DNA from: Actinoalloteichus fjordicus
GTDB lineage: Bacteria; Actinomycetota; Actinomycetes; Mycobacteriales; Pseudonocardiaceae
DNA length: 64,000 bases
NCBI RefSeq assembly: GCF_001941625.1
Contig: NZ_CP016076.1
Coordinates: 1,550,001-1,614,000, forward strand
Direction of reading: 5' to 3'
Part shown: positions 9,185 through 21,819 of the stretch, in pieces
How positions within the stretch are numbered: the stretch's first letter is position 1
How the letters are laid out: each line of letters starts with the position of its first letter
Position numbers and translations under genes: made by a program
Notes under the pieces: model-generated
The model's input: only the letters and a program-made list of their open reading frames with translations
Told to the model about the DNA's origin: nothing
Database searches by the model: none

Positions 9185-9482
9185 CCACGGAGGTTAGGTG
9201 AGCGTGATGACCCTGGTGTTCGAGGTTCTGACCGGCGATTGGTAGTGTTCGCCTCAGGATGAGATCGAACGGACATTCTCCCCAAATGGGTGAGGGCACC
9301 TGTTCGGTCTGTCACCTACGTCCGTATCGCAGCCGCGATGTCCGGATCACGCAGGTTCACTGTGGACACGCTCCAGGCCGACACTTCGTAACTCTGCTTG
9401 AGCATGGCCCCGGTGTGCCCCATCATCGACGTCCGTTTCGGCCGGGCTGGATCGACAGCCGGCTCCGACCAGGGAGACCACA
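9185..9482 (+). other. atpI-atpB intergenic region, probable regulatory leader
   Basis: 298 bases without a convincing gene. The region is less GC-rich than its surroundings and contains TAGTGT at 9243-9248, which could be a -10 element for the main atp operon. A short frame with CxxC and HC residues occurs at 9259-9486 but has no ribosome binding site and runs into the atpB leader. Confidence 0.4.
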
Positions 9483-10298
9483 CTGAACGCGCAAGTGTTG
9501 GCCGCCACGCTGGCCGCAGGCGGAGCGCCCGAGTTCCACGCGCCGGGCCTGGAGGAGTTCTACCCCGCTGCGGTCCTGTTCGAAGGCACCATCTTCGAGA
9601 TCAACCGCATCATGCTGATCCGCCTGCTCGTGGTGCTGGCGTTGTCGTTGTTCTTCATCTTCGCGCTGCGTCGCACCAGGCTGGTGCCGCGTGGCCTGCA
9701 GAACTTCGCCGAGTGGTGCCTGGACTTCGTCCGGTTGCAGATCGCCGAGGAGATCCTCGGCAAGGTCCAGGGACGCCGGTTCCTTCCGGTGCTGATGATC
9801 TTGTTCTTCGGCATCGTCGGGATGAACATCACCGGAGTCATCCCGTTCCTCAACATCGGCGCCACCAGTCTCATCGGCTTCCCACTGGTGATGGCCCTCT
9901 TCGTCTGGGTGGTCTTCATCGTCGCGGGCATCAAGGCCCAGGGCGGCGGAGCGTTCCTGAAGAACACCGTGATGCCGCCGGGGGTCCCCGGGTGGATGGC
10001 GCCGATCATGATCCCGATCGAGTTCGCCTCGGCCTTCGTGGTCCGGCCGTTCTCGCTCACGGTGCGACTCCTGGCGAACATGCTCGCCGGTCACATCATC
10101 CTGGTGCTGTTCTTCTCAGCCACCCATTTTTTGTTCTTCGAGGCGGGCTCCGCCTTGATCGCGCCTGCTGGCCTGCTCACCCTGACCATGGGTTTCGCAT
10201 TCACCCTCTTTGAGATCATGGTCGCCGTCCTGCAGGCCTACATCTTCACTCTGCTCGCCGCGGTCTACATCGATCTCTCGCAGCACGCCGAGCACTAA
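9483..10298 (+). CDS. atpB: ATP synthase Fo subunit a
   Basis: About 271 residues, polytopic membrane subunit forming the proton half-channels against the c-ring. The essential Arg lies in FSLTVRLLANMLAGHII, and the C-terminal FEIMVAVLQAYIFTLLAAVYI is diagnostic. Start: an AGGGAG site (9471-9476) lies exactly 6 bases before a CTG at 9483 and 18 bases before the next GTG at 9495. CTG initiation (M-NAQVLAATLAAGG) is therefore the better-spaced choice; most pipelines would call 9495. First structural gene of the atpBEFHAGD run. Confidence 0.93.
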   Translation: MNAQVLAATLAAGGAPEFHAPGLEEFYPAAVLFEGTIFEINRIMLIRLLVVLALSLFFIFALRRTRLVPRGLQNFAEWCLDFVRLQIAEEILGKVQGRRFLPVLMILFFGIVGMNITGVIPFLNIGATSLIGFPLVMALFVWVVFIVAGIKAQGGGAFLKNTVMPPGVPGWMAPIMIPIEFASAFVVRPFSLTVRLLANMLAGHIILVLFFSATHFLFFEAGSALIAPAGLLTLTMGFAFTLFEIMVAVLQAYIFTLLAAVYIDLSQHAEH

Positions 10299-10655
<357 letters not shown>

Positions 10656-10684
10656 GCCGACACTCAACGAGTTAGGTGACCAAC

Positions 10685-11227
10685 GTGGCTATTGACGCAG
10701 TGTTGGCGGAGGCACAGAACCCGCTCCTGCCTGCCTCGTACGACATCATCTGGTCCCTGGTCTGCTTCGTCATCATCGCCTTCCTCTTCTGGAAGTTCGT
10801 GATGCCCCGCTTCGGCGCCCTGCTCGACGAGCGTTCGGCGAAGATCGAAGGCGGCATCGCCAAGGCGGAGGCCGCGCAGGCCGAGGCCGCGGAGCTGCTG
10901 GAGCAGTACAAGGCCCAGCTCGCCGAGGCGCGTTCCGAGGCGGCCCGGATTCGGGACGACGCTCGGGCCGAGGGCGAGCAGATCGTCGAGGAGATGCGGC
11001 AGCGTGCTCAGGAGGAGTCCGCGCGCATCCTCGCGCAGGGTCAGCTTCAGCTCGACGCGCAGCGGGCGCAGATCGTCACGGAGCTCCGGGGCGATCTGGG
11101 GCGCATCGCGGTCGACCTGGCCGGACGAGTGGTCGGCGAGTCCCTGGAGGACGAGGCCCGGCAGCGGGGGACCGTGGACCGGTTCCTCGACGAGCTGGAC
11201 TCCGTGTCGGCGCCGGCCAAGTCGTGA
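10685..11227 (+). CDS. atpF: ATP synthase Fo subunit b
   Basis: About 180 residues: a single membrane helix (about 20-40, [18 protein letters not shown]) followed by a long charged coiled coil forming the peripheral stalk. The GTG at 10685 is preferred over the GTG at 10676, because AGGTGA (10674-10679) is correctly spaced for the former and overlaps the latter. It lies 29 bases after atpE. Confidence 0.94.
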   Translation: MAIDAVLAEAQNPLLPASYDIIWSLVCFVIIAFLFWKFVMPRFGALLDERSAKIEGGIAKAEAAQAEAAELLEQYKAQLAEARSEAARIRDDARAEGEQIVEEMRQRAQEESARILAQGQLQLDAQRAQIVTELRGDLGRIAVDLAGRVVGESLEDEARQRGTVDRFLDELDSVSAPAKS

Positions 11228-11282
11228 ACGAATGCCGTGAACAGCGCACGGGCCAGCCAGAGATGAGGACGGTGAGATTGCG

Positions 11283-12110
11283 GTGACCATACTCAACGCC
11301 GCGAGTCGAGACGCCTTCGCCGAAGCCGAGCGACGGCTGTTCGCCGAACTCGACGGCGCGACCGCCGAGGCGGCGGCCGGGCTGGGCGAGGACCTGAGCG
11401 CGGTGGCTCGCCTGCTCGGCCGCGAGGCCGGACTGCGGCGGGCCGTGGCGGACGCCTCCGCCGAGTCCGCCACCCGCGAGGGCCTCATCCGGGCAGTGCT
11501 CGGCGAGAAGGTCGGCGAGCGGTCGTTCGCGGTGCTGGCCGCTGCGGTCGGCGCTCGCTGGTCCAGCCCGCGTGAGCTGGTCCACGGCATCGTGCTGCTC
11601 GGCCGGACCGCGTTGCTGATCAGCGCGGAGAAGAACGGACGCCTCGACGCGGTGGAGGACGAGCTGTTCCGGCTCGGTCGCATCGTGGCGAGCAGGTCCG
11701 ATCTCGAACAGCTGCTCGCCGATCCGGCTGGGAACGTCGGCGGCAAGACCGCGCTGGTGCGCGGTCTGCTGGCCGACAAGGTCGAGTCGGTGACCCTGGC
11801 GCTGGTGGAAGACCTGTTGCACCGCCTGCGCGGCGGTGACGTGGTCGAGGAGATCGACGAGCTCGCCGGTGCGGCTGCCGCCCGGCGAGAGCGCTCGGTC
11901 GCCCACGTACGGACTGCCGTGCCCCTCACCGAGGCGCAGCAGACCAGGCTGATCGCGACGCTGAGCCGAATCTATGCACGTCAGGTGGCTTTGCACCTGG
12001 AGGTGGACCCGACGGTGGGCGGTGGACTGCTGATCCGAGTCGGCGACGAGGTGATCGACGGCACCGCCGCAGGGCGGCTGGCCGCGCTCGGTCGTCGGCT
12101 CGCGGGCTGA
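11283..12110 (+). CDS. atpH: ATP synthase F1 subunit delta
   Basis: 275 residues, the OSCP-like subunit joining the b-stalk to the top of alpha3beta3. The C-terminal half shows ARRERSVAHVRTAVPLTEAQQTRLIATLSRIYARQVALHLEVDP-like OSCP sequence and the VGGGLLIRVGDEVIDGTAAGRL end. The protein is longer than the ~180-residue bacterial norm, as is usual for actinobacterial delta subunits. GTG start at 11283. Confidence 0.94.
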   Translation: MTILNAASRDAFAEAERRLFAELDGATAEAAAGLGEDLSAVARLLGREAGLRRAVADASAESATREGLIRAVLGEKVGERSFAVLAAAVGARWSSPRELVHGIVLLGRTALLISAEKNGRLDAVEDELFRLGRIVASRSDLEQLLADPAGNVGGKTALVRGLLADKVESVTLALVEDLLHRLRGGDVVEEIDELAGAAAARRERSVAHVRTAVPLTEAQQTRLIATLSRIYARQVALHLEVDPTVGGGLLIRVGDEVIDGTAAGRLAALGRRLAG

Positions 12111-12180
12111 CCACGACGCCTCGATCACGACCCACCGCAAACCCGACAATGCCTGAGAACGAAGCGAGAGCAGGAACGAC

Positions 12181-13830
<1,650 letters not shown>

Positions 13831-13841
13831 CGTGGTGACGG

Positions 13842-16203
<2,362 letters not shown>

Positions 16204-16220
16204 GCCGCACAGCACGCGAG

Positions 16221-16253
16221 ACGGGCCGGACTCCCAATGGGGGTCCGGCCCGT
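16221..16253. terminator. Strong bidirectional terminator after atpD
   Basis: A 15-bp stem (16221-16235 with 16239-16253, one T-G wobble) with a 3-base AAT loop, followed by TCGTTCT. It sits 18 bases after the atpD stop and 30 bases before the stop of the opposing gene, so it can serve both. It should separate atpD transcription from atpC. Confidence 0.85.
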
Positions 16254-16283
16254 TCGTTCTGTCGGTGATGCCCGGCGGATGCG

Positions 16284-17687
16284 TCAGTCGTCGAGATCGA
16301 CGACCACGCTGCCGCCGTCGGCGTCGCGTACCTCGACCTGGACGGCGGTGGGCGGCAGCAGCGCCGCACCCTGTTCGGCCCGGGCGTCCCGCCACTCGGC
16401 GTCGGGGCTGTCGCGGTAGCGCAGCTCCGACTCATGGTCGAACACCGCCCAGCCCTGGTCATCGGGCAACCGCAGGGCGACCGGCAGCGGCGACTCGACG
16501 TCGATCGGGCCGCCGTAGACGACTTCGTGCTCCGCTCCATCGACGATCACGGCGTAGAGGTGCGGTGCGGTGGGGCCATAGCTCACGTTGGTGATCAGCG
16601 CAGTTCGCCCGTCGGGCAGCGCCAATGCGGCCAGTTCGGAAAAGCTAGAAGTTAGGGGGGCGATCACGCCAGCCTCGGTGAGTGCACCGAAGAGGCGCCT
16701 ACTCGGATTCCTGATCAGGGATCGATCGGCGATCTGGCCGACCTCGATAATCGCCTGCGGGCGACCGTCCTCGTCGGATGAGGTGCCCGCGAGCAGCGGG
16801 CCGGGATACGTGGTCTGGTGACCTATCGGCTCATCGTGGTCGCCACGACGGCCCTCGGGAAACATGGGTTGGACGGCCCTGCCTGCGGGCCCGCCGTCGA
16901 ACATGCTGCCCTCCGGCGTCGGGGACAGATCAAGACCTTCTGGAGGGCTCGGTGAGTCCAGCTCCGCGATCCCGATGTGATCGTCGAGCGGGACCTCCCG
17001 CCAGTGGCGGGAGGGCAGGCCGGTGGCGGGGTCGATGTCGATGTGTTCCGACAGCGAGACATGTCCCCAGTCGGCATCGACGACGACGAGTACTCGCGAG
17101 TCTGGCCCGACGAAATTCGACAGGAGTCGCCCGCCGTCCGGGTTGGCGCTGAGCACTCGTGTCCGGCCCTGGGCATCCGGCCCCACCACGCCGCTGATCG
17201 CCTCCACGTCGTTTCTCGTGATGGCCTGCGTGATGACGGCGACCGGCCCCGCCGGGGTCTCGAAGGCGGCATGGACGTTCGGCTCACCGGTCAGCACGAG
17301 CCCGTCGGGGTACCGGAGCCAGGTGATCGCGTCCGCTGCCTGCTCCCGCCAGAGCGCCTCCGCCTCGGCGAGGAATGCCGCATCCTCGGCGAGATCGCCT
17401 CGGGGCTCGCCGGTCAGCCGTTCGGTGAGCACCGGCGATGGTTCGCCGAACCTCCCCTGGGCGGGAATGACCGGGTCGGCACCGTCCTCTTGCTCGCGCA
17501 GCCAGCCCGTCAGGGCCGTGCCCGCCGCCAGCACCACCGTGAGGGCCGTCGCCGCGCCGAAGATGGTCCGTCGCTTCCTCCTGCGTTCTCTGCCACGAGA
17601 GAGCACCCGGTGCGCGAGGCTCGGGTCGGCCTCGACGTCCGAGACGATCTCCTCCAGCCGTTCGGTGAGCCTGGTCGGTTCGGTCAT
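16284..17687 (-). CDS. Membrane-anchored protein encoded with an ECF sigma factor (putative anti-sigma)
   Basis: 467 residues: a cytoplasmic N-terminus of about 40 residues (MTEPTRLTERLEEIVSDVEADPSLAHRVLSRG-like, ending in a basic RERRRKRR stretch), one membrane helix (about 41-62) and a large extracytoplasmic domain without recognised motifs. It overlaps the sigma gene by four bases (ATGA), so the two are translationally coupled. This layout is common for membrane proteins encoded with SigE-family ECF factors. The anti-sigma role is inferred; no HxxxCxxC zinc anti-sigma motif is present. Confidence 0.72.
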   Translation of the reverse strand: MTEPTRLTERLEEIVSDVEADPSLAHRVLSRGRERRRKRRTIFGAATALTVVLAAGTALTGWLREQEDGADPVIPAQGRFGEPSPVLTERLTGEPRGDLAEDAAFLAEAEALWREQAADAITWLRYPDGLVLTGEPNVHAAFETPAGPVAVITQAITRNDVEAISGVVGPDAQGRTRVLSANPDGGRLLSNFVGPDSRVLVVVDADWGHVSLSEHIDIDPATGLPSRHWREVPLDDHIGIAELDSPSPPEGLDLSPTPEGSMFDGGPAGRAVQPMFPEGRRGDHDEPIGHQTTYPGPLLAGTSSDEDGRPQAIIEVGQIADRSLIRNPSRRLFGALTEAGVIAPLTSSFSELAALALPDGRTALITNVSYGPTAPHLYAVIVDGAEHEVVYGGPIDVESPLPVALRLPDDQGWAVFDHESELRYRDSPDAEWRDARAEQGAALLPPTAVQVEVRDADGGSVVVDLDD

Positions 17688-18250
17688 CGGAATGCCCCCC
17701 TCAACGGTGTCGCTCGCAGTGATTCCGCGTCGTTCTCGTGCGGGTCGTTCTCTTCCCGGTCGTTCTCGGCGTAGACCCGCCGCAGCCTCGTCAACCCGAG
17801 CGAGGTCTGGCTCTTCACCGTTCCGACCGCGCAGCCCAGCGCACGGGCCGTCTCGGCCTCGGTGAGGTCCTCGAAATACCGCAGGACGATCACCGCACGC
17901 ATCCTCGGCGGCAGCTCCCGCAGCGCCTGCAAGACCGCGTCTCGGTCGGACACCGTCTCGTCGGCCCCGGCGTGCTCGTCCTCATCGGCGCGTTCCGACA
18001 GGGGCACCTCCGCGACCCGTCGGGACAGCCGCCGCCAGCGGTTGGCGGCGGTGTTGGCCAGAGCCGCCCTGGCGTAGGCCTCCGGCGAGCCCGTGACCCG
18101 TGACCAGCGCACAAACATGCGTTCCAACACGTCCTGGAGGAGGTCCTCGGCGGCGCCCCGGTCACCGCCGCACAGCAGGTATGCCGTGCGTAACAGGGCG
18201 GTCGATCTGCTCCTGACGAAGTCCTCGAACTCCGCCTCGGGTCGTCTCAC
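17684..18250 (-). CDS. ECF RNA polymerase sigma factor, SigE family
   Basis: 188 residues. Sigma region 2 is at about 8-75 (FVRSRSTALLRTAYLLCGGDRGAAEDLLQDVLERMFVRW) and region 4 at about 105-160 (LRELPPRMRAVIVLRYFEDLTEAETARALGCAVGTVKSQTSLGLTRLR), with a helix-turn-helix. The tail is acidic and Asn/Glu-rich. GTG at 18250 with GAGGGAG 6 bases upstream. It is divergent from atpC and inserted, with its partner, between atpD and atpC. A 13-bp palindrome upstream could be involved in its control. Confidence 0.92.
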   Translation of the reverse strand: MRRPEAEFEDFVRSRSTALLRTAYLLCGGDRGAAEDLLQDVLERMFVRWSRVTGSPEAYARAALANTAANRWRRLSRRVAEVPLSERADEDEHAGADETVSDRDAVLQALRELPPRMRAVIVLRYFEDLTEAETARALGCAVGTVKSQTSLGLTRLRRVYAENDREENDPHENDAESLRATPLRGAFR

Positions 18251-18364
18251 TCATCACTCCCTCGTTCGTTCAGTGAACGTCACAGGTAGAGACACCGGGA
18301 GGGGGGAGAAGGTTGGAAGTCCGTTGTCTAGACTGCGGGGAGGCAGCCGACGAAGGAGATGCGT
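18251..18364. promoter_or_regulatory. Divergent promoter region, ECF sigma gene / atpC
   Basis: 114 bases separate the two divergent starts. A 13-bp palindrome, CGTTCAGTGAACG (18267-18279), lies about 17 bases before the sigma start. On the atpC side TAGACT (18329-18334) is a possible -10 element, and AAGGAG (18353-18358) is the atpC ribosome binding site. It implies atpC has its own promoter. Confidence 0.55.
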
Positions 18365-18730
18365 GTGGCAGAGATGTCCGTCCAGCTTGTCGCGGTAGAG
18401 CGTCGTCTCTGGTCGGGTACGGCGAGCTTCGTCGTGGCCCAGACCATCGAGGGCGAGATCGGCATCCTGCCCAATCACGAACCGCTGCTGGCCCAGCTTG
18501 CCGAGGGCGGCCTGGTCCGCATCACCACCACCTCCGGCGACGTCCTCCGCGCCGCGGTGCACGGGGGCTTCCTGTCGGTCACCGGCGACGGGGTGAGCGT
18601 GCTCGCCGAGGACGCCGACCTGGCCGCCGAGGTGAACGTGGAGCAGGCTCGCGCCGATCTGGAGAGCGAGGACGCCGACATCCGGGGTCGAGCCAAGGCG
18701 AGGCTGCGGGCAGCCGGACAGGCAGCCTGA
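18365..18730 (+). CDS. atpC: ATP synthase F1 subunit epsilon
   Basis: 121 residues, the small regulatory subunit on the central stalk. Conserved [24 protein letters not shown] and [20 protein letters not shown] are present, and the C-terminal helices are short. The GTG at 18365 is chosen because AAGGAG (18353-18358) is 6 bases upstream; the ATG at 18359 directly abuts that site and is unlikely. Unlike the normal atpDC arrangement, it is separated from atpD by 2.2 kb holding two opposite-strand genes and a terminator. Confidence 0.95.
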   Translation: MAEMSVQLVAVERRLWSGTASFVVAQTIEGEIGILPNHEPLLAQLAEGGLVRITTTSGDVLRAAVHGGFLSVTGDGVSVLAEDADLAAEVNVEQARADLESEDADIRGRAKARLRAAGQAA

Positions 18731-18760
18731 GCCCAGCGCGACGGGGACGGGGGCCGAGCC

Positions 18761-19195
18761 GTGTGGGTCGTCGAGGCCGTCGGAGTGGGCCTGTTCGCTG
18801 CCGCACTGGTACTGGGCTTACTCGTGCTCCGCAGAATCAGACTGCTGCGGCGCGCGGGCGGGATCGACGTGGCGTTGCGGACGCGCCTGGAGGACAGCCC
18901 TCGGGGCTGGCACCTCGGGGTGGGCCACTATCGCGGTGACGACTTCCTCTGGTTCCGGGTTCTGAGCCTGCGCTCCGGCCCGGACCAGGTGGTCCAGCGC
19001 ACCGGCCTGGAGATCTCCAGCCGCCGGGCGCCCTCCGCGCCGGAGGCCTACGCGATGCCCGTCGGCTCGACGGTGCTGCGGTGTGCGGGCAACGAGCGCG
19101 AGATCGAACTGGCCATGACGCAGGACGCGTTGACCGGATTCCTGTCCTGGCTGGAGTCGGCGCCGCCCGGCCACAGCGTCCCCTGGGCTTCCTGA
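18761..19195 (+). CDS. DUF2550 family membrane-anchored protein
   Basis: 144 residues with one N-terminal membrane helix (about 4-24) followed by RRIRLLRRAGGIDVALRTR and a soluble domain (GWHLGVGHYRGDDFLWFRV). This matches DUF2550, which follows atpC in mycobacteria (Rv1312 position). Function unknown. GTG at 18761, 30 bases after atpC, so probably co-transcribed. It contains a rare TTA leucine codon at 18818-18820. Confidence 0.85.
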   Translation: MWVVEAVGVGLFAAALVLGLLVLRRIRLLRRAGGIDVALRTRLEDSPRGWHLGVGHYRGDDFLWFRVLSLRSGPDQVVQRTGLEISSRRAPSAPEAYAMPVGSTVLRCAGNEREIELAMTQDALTGFLSWLESAPPGHSVPWAS

Positions 19196-19913
19196 CTGCC
19201 GAGCAGCGTCCCGCTCTTGACGTCTCCCGGCTGAGACTCGCCGCCTTCCGCCTCGCCTCGGTCCGAGGCCTGCGGTGCATCACCCCGGTATGGCGGCCTC
19301 TCCCGCCGCCTGATGCCGAGTGTCGACTCCCGCGACCCGGCACGTGTCCGACCACGGCCCCGTTCTCGTGTCTCCGATCATGTCGGGCAGCAAGCCGCGA
19401 ATCAGCCGTCCGGTGTGATCCACCTTTTCGCCTGCATGGTCGACACTCACCACCGGCAGGCCGTGCACTCACCTGACGCCGCAGCCGCGTGCGCCGTCGG
19501 GCGTGGGCGTGCCGTCACCGAGTCGCTCCGAAGTCCGGTCAGCCGAGCAGTCGCCTCGGCACCCTTGCCCTCGCCGTGACCCCTGCCCGCGCCGTGCCGC
19601 CGCATCCCCGGGCCGACGGCACGGGCGAGAGGCAGTCCAGCGACACACCGTCTGACTCGCGCGGGACTGGATGAGGACGGCTGCCGTCGTCGTAGCCGCC
19701 TCTGGTGAGCCGGCTGTGCTGCCCGTCCGACCGACAGGTCCGAGACGGCTGCGGCTTTCGTGGTCGGACGCTCGTCGGGCACGGCCGGTGGCGACCGATG
19801 CGACACCGAACGAGACCACTGCGCCGACGCGCCTGCCGCTGGGGACGGGCATCGCCGCTGCCGGGCAGCCCGAGGTCCACCAGCAGGCGGATCGCATGGG
19901 CGCGGCGTCGCCG
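19196..19913. other. Non-coding region between DUF2550 and pduO genes
   Basis: 718 bases. Frames on both strands overlap, are Arg/Pro/Ala-rich and lack ribosome binding sites; none resembles a known protein. No clear terminator hairpin, tRNA or IS remnant found. In M. tuberculosis the equivalent place holds a transposase gene; nothing like one is visible here. Confidence 0.5.
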
Positions 19914-20489
19914 TTACTGGTCGCCGCCCGGCTTCCACTTCACGTCGCCGTCGGGGTTGGCCACCCGACAGAGGATGAACAGCAGGTCCGAGAGGCGGTT
20001 CAGGTACTTGGCGGTGAGGGCGTTGGTCTGCTCGGCCGCATCACTCGCGAGCAGTGCCCAGGTCGTGCGCTCCGCCCGCCGGGTCACGGTGCGGGCCACG
20101 TGCAGCAGGGCCGCCGCCGGGGTGCCGCCGGGCAGGATGAAGGAGTCGAGCTTGGGCAGGTCCGCGTTGAACTCGTCGCACCAGCCCTCCAGCCGATCGA
20201 TGTAGGCCTGCGTGATCCGCAGCGGGGGATACTTCGGATCGGGCACGATCGGCGCGCAGAGGTCGGCTCCGACGTCGAACAGGTCGTTCTGGACCTGGCG
20301 GAGCACCGCCACCACCGACTCGCTCGGACTGCCCAGCGCCAACGCCACGCCGATGGCGGAGTTCGCCTCGTCGACGTCGGCGTAGGCGGCCAGCCGCACG
20401 TCGGTCTTGTGCACCTGGGAGGCATCGCCCAGGCGAGTCATACCGCCATCGCCCGTTCGCGTGTAGATCTTGGTCAGGTGCACCGACAT
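19914..20489 (-). CDS. Cob(I)alamin adenosyltransferase, PduO type
   Basis: 191 residues. It transfers the adenosyl group of ATP to cob(I)alamin to make coenzyme B12. Signature N-terminus HLTKIYTRTGDGGMTRLGD (ATP binding), the LFDVGADLCAP segment, RxxxRRAERTTWALL and the C-terminal LNRLSDLLFILCRVAN are all present. ATG at 20489; a TAGGCT hexamer on the minus strand (20496-20501) lies 6 bases upstream, indicating a leaderless transcript. Divergent from murA. Its product is the cofactor of the acyl-CoA mutase encoded at 49.4 kb. Confidence 0.94.
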   Translation of the reverse strand: MSVHLTKIYTRTGDGGMTRLGDASQVHKTDVRLAAYADVDEANSAIGVALALGSPSESVVAVLRQVQNDLFDVGADLCAPIVPDPKYPPLRITQAYIDRLEGWCDEFNADLPKLDSFILPGGTPAAALLHVARTVTRRAERTTWALLASDAAEQTNALTAKYLNRLSDLLFILCRVANPDGDVKWKPGGDQ

Positions 20490-20550
20490 GCGGGCAGCCT
20501 AGCGAACCCGTGGGGCGACGGCGAGGAGTCGACCTCTACCCTGCTTGTCT
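20490..20550. promoter_or_regulatory. Compact divergent promoter, pduO/murA
   Basis: Only 61 bases separate the two starts. Minus-strand TAGGCT (20496-20501) is 6 bases from the pduO ATG; plus-strand TACCCT (20537-20542) is 8 bases from the murA GTG. Both genes would be leaderless and their -35 regions must overlap. Confidence 0.65.
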
Positions 20551-21819
20551 GTGAGCGAGCACTTCCAGGTCCGGGGCGGTGCCCGGCTAGTCGGCAGGGT
20601 CGACGTCGTCGGAGCCAAGAACAGCGTGTTGAAGCTGATGGCGGCTGCGCTGTTGGCCGAGGGCACCACGACCATCACCAACTGTCCCGAGATCCTGGAC
20701 GTCCCCCTGATGGCGGATGTGCTCCGGGGGCTGGGCTGTGAGGTGTCCATCGAGGGCGACACGGTGTCCATCACCACCCCCGCCGAGCCGAGCCATCGAG
20801 CCGACTTCGCGTCGATGAGCAAGCTGCGGGCATCGGTGTGCGTCCTGGGGCCGCTGGTCGGGCGGTGCAGGCGTGCCGTGGTGGCGCTGCCGGGCGGGGA
20901 CGCGATCGGATCGCGCCCGCTCGACATGCATCAGAACGGCCTGCGTCAGCTCGGCGCCACCAGCGAGATCGAGCACGGTTGTGTGGTGGCCGAGGCCGAG
21001 GGCCTGCACGGGGCGCAGATCTGGCTGGACTTCCCGAGCGTGGGCGCCACCGAGAACATCCTGATGGCTGCGGTGCTGGCCGACGGGACGACGGTGATCG
21101 ACAACGCCGCCAGGGAACCGGACATCGTCGACCTCTGCCTGATGCTCCAGCAGATGGGCGCCAAGATCGAGGGTGCGGGCACCTCGACGCTGACCGTGCA
21201 CGGCGTCAGTGCGTTGCAGCCCACCGAGCACCGGGTCATCGGCGACCGCATCGTGGGAGCGACCTGGGCCATCGCCGCCGTCGCCACCTGCGGTGACGTC
21301 GACGTGCACGGGGTGAACCCGCAGCATCTCGAACTGGTGCTGGACAAGCTGCGCACGGCGGGCGCCGAGGTGACGACCAGGACCGACGGCTTCCGGGTGG
21401 TCATGGCCACCCGGCCGCAGTCGGTGGACTTCGTGACGCTGCCCTATCCCGGCTTCCCCACCGACCTCCAGCCGATGGCCATCGTGTTGTCTGCGGTCTC
21501 CGAGGGCACCTCGATGATCACCGAGAACGTCTTCGAGGCCCGGTTCCGGTTCGTCGAAGAGATGGTCCGGCTCGGGGCAGACGCGCGGACCGACGGCCAT
21601 CACGCGGTCGTGCGGGGCGTCGAACGCCTCTCCAGCGCTCCGGTATGGGCCTCGGACATCCGGGCCGGGGCAGGCCTGGTGCTCGCCGGACTGTGCGCCG
21701 ACGGCGTCACCGAGGTCTGGGACGTCTTCCACATCGACCGGGGCTACCCGAGGTTCGTCGAGAACCTCGTCGCGCTGGGCGCCTCGGTGGAACGAGTGTC
21801 GGCCCCGCCGGAGCGCTGA
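20551..21819 (+). CDS. murA: UDP-N-acetylglucosamine 1-carboxyvinyltransferase MurA, Asp-type active site
   Basis: 422 residues, first committed enzyme of peptidoglycan synthesis (enolpyruvyl transfer from PEP to UDP-GlcNAc). [18 protein letters not shown] binds substrate. The active-site loop reads [15 protein letters not shown], so the residue normally Cys115 is D117, as in the intrinsically fosfomycin-resistant M. tuberculosis enzyme. The GTG at 20551 is preferred to the TTG two codons earlier; TACCCT lies 8 bases upstream. A terminator follows at 21911. Confidence 0.96.
   Translation: MSEHFQVRGGARLVGRVDVVGAKNSVLKLMAAALLAEGTTTITNCPEILDVPLMADVLRGLGCEVSIEGDTVSITTPAEPSHRADFASMSKLRASVCVLGPLVGRCRRAVVALPGGDAIGSRPLDMHQNGLRQLGATSEIEHGCVVAEAEGLHGAQIWLDFPSVGATENILMAAVLADGTTVIDNAAREPDIVDLCLMLQQMGAKIEGAGTSTLTVHGVSALQPTEHRVIGDRIVGATWAIAAVATCGDVDVHGVNPQHLELVLDKLRTAGAEVTTRTDGFRVVMATRPQSVDFVTLPYPGFPTDLQPMAIVLSAVSEGTSMITENVFEARFRFVEEMVRLGADARTDGHHAVVRGVERLSSAPVWASDIRAGAGLVLAGLCADGVTEVWDVFHIDRGYPRFVENLVALGASVERVSAPPER

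Noticed and set aside
9259-9486. 75-codon frame with CxxC and HC residues between atpI and atpB
   Set aside because: Overlaps the atpB ribosome binding site and lacks its own; likely chance.
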